DNA of 5,794 nucleotides. Origin: Clostridiales bacterium (lineage in GTDB: Bacteria; Bacillota; Sulfobacillia; UBA995; UBA9673). The stretch spans positions 1-5,794 of the forward strand of contig DPMO01000293.1 in assembly GCA_003541445.1 (NCBI GenBank), read 5' to 3'. This document shows positions 5,488-5,794 of the stretch, one piece after another (position 1 is the first letter of the stretch; every line of letters begins with the position of its first letter). Under the pieces are notes generated by a model, which saw only the letters and a program-made list of their open reading frames with translations, ran no database searches and was not told where the DNA came from. Both the position numbers and the translations under genes were made by a program.

Positions 5488-5794
5488 GTGAACGAGGGGC
5501 CTGGTCGTCTCTACCTGGTCGGCACTCCTGTGGGCAACCTGGAGGACCTCTCGGCCCGGGCCGCCCGCGTGCTGGGCGAGGTCGACCTCATCGCGGCGGA
5601 GGACACCCGCCGCACGCGCCGCCTCCTGGCCCACCTCGACCTCCACACACCGCTCATCAGCTATCACCAGCACAGCCCGGCCGGCCGCGTCGACGAGATC
5701 CTCCGGCGGATCGAGGCCGGCGAGGATGTGGCCGTGGTCACCGACGCCGGGATGCCCGGCGTCAGCGACCCCGGCTGGAGGCTGGTGGCCGAGG
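5488..5794 (+). CDS. rsmI: 16S rRNA 2'-O-ribose C1402 methyltransferase RsmI (5' part, cut by window edge)
   Basis: SAM-dependent enzyme that 2'-O-methylates C1402 of 16S rRNA in the ribosomal P site. Only the first 102 residues of an expected 280 or so are present; the frame is open to the right edge. It shows GRLYLVGTPVGNLEDLSARA (6-25), the AEDTRRT motif (37-43), LISYHQH (56-62) and VTDAGMPGVSDPG (84-96). All are conserved N-terminal blocks of the tetrapyrrole methylase-fold RsmI family. The last block more often reads SDAGTPGISDPG; the TDAGMP form is one I associate with actinobacterial members. Likewise YHQHS replaces the common YHEHN. The start is GTG at 5488, four bases after the ricT stop, with only a weak GGTGA upstream, so translation may be coupled to ricT. 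Promoter and terminator are not visible here. Confidence 0.94.
   Translation, partial: MNEGPGRLYLVGTPVGNLEDLSARAARVLGEVDLIAAEDTRRTRRLLAHLDLHTPLISYHQHSPAGRVDEILRRIEAGEDVAVVTDAGMPGVSDPGWRLVAE

Overview
The window is a GC-rich (about 70% by eye) piece of bacterial chromosome carrying conserved housekeeping genes. I found no mobile element, CRISPR array, tRNA or rRNA. The gene order matches the Bacillus subtilis yaaO-tmk-yaaQ(darA)-holB-yaaT(ricT)-rsmI neighbourhood, so I infer a high-GC Gram-positive-type bacterium: a high-GC Bacillota lineage (Limnochordia or Thermaerobacter-like) or a deep actinobacterial one. The TDAGMP form of the RsmI motif hints at the actinobacterial side. The window alone cannot decide.

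Layout. Bases 1-190 are a non-coding leader with two inverted repeats. Bases 191-439 encode a 2[4Fe-4S] ferredoxin of the Allochromatium/YfhL type. A convergent gap (440-557) holds two hairpins; the stronger is an intrinsic terminator for the minus-strand acylphosphatase gene (558-845). A gap of about 250 bases (846-1097) separates acylphosphatase from the divergently transcribed main operon and holds a 9-bp-arm inverted repeat. From 1098 to the right edge six plus-strand genes follow with almost no spacing: a YaaO-type Orn/Lys/Arg decarboxylase homologue, thymidylate kinase, the c-di-AMP receptor DarA, DNA polymerase III delta-prime, RicT, and the start of RsmI, which runs off the window.

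How the genes fit together. tmk (dTDP supply) and holB (clamp loader) serve DNA replication. darA senses c-di-AMP. ricT belongs to the Fe-S RicAFT complex that supports RNA maturation and developmental phosphorelay in Bacillus. rsmI modifies 16S rRNA in the decoding centre. Genes found inside this cluster in B. subtilis (yaaR, yabA, trmN6/yabB, yazA) are absent here, so the cluster is compacted. The ferredoxin and acylphosphatase are separate transcription units.

I see no convincing new system. The points most worth checking are the changed active-site positions in the YaaO homologue, the lysine in the thymidylate kinase P-loop, the palindrome replacing the Shine-Dalgarno of holB, the inverted repeat in the divergent gap, and ATA isoleucine codons concentrated in tmk and ricT.
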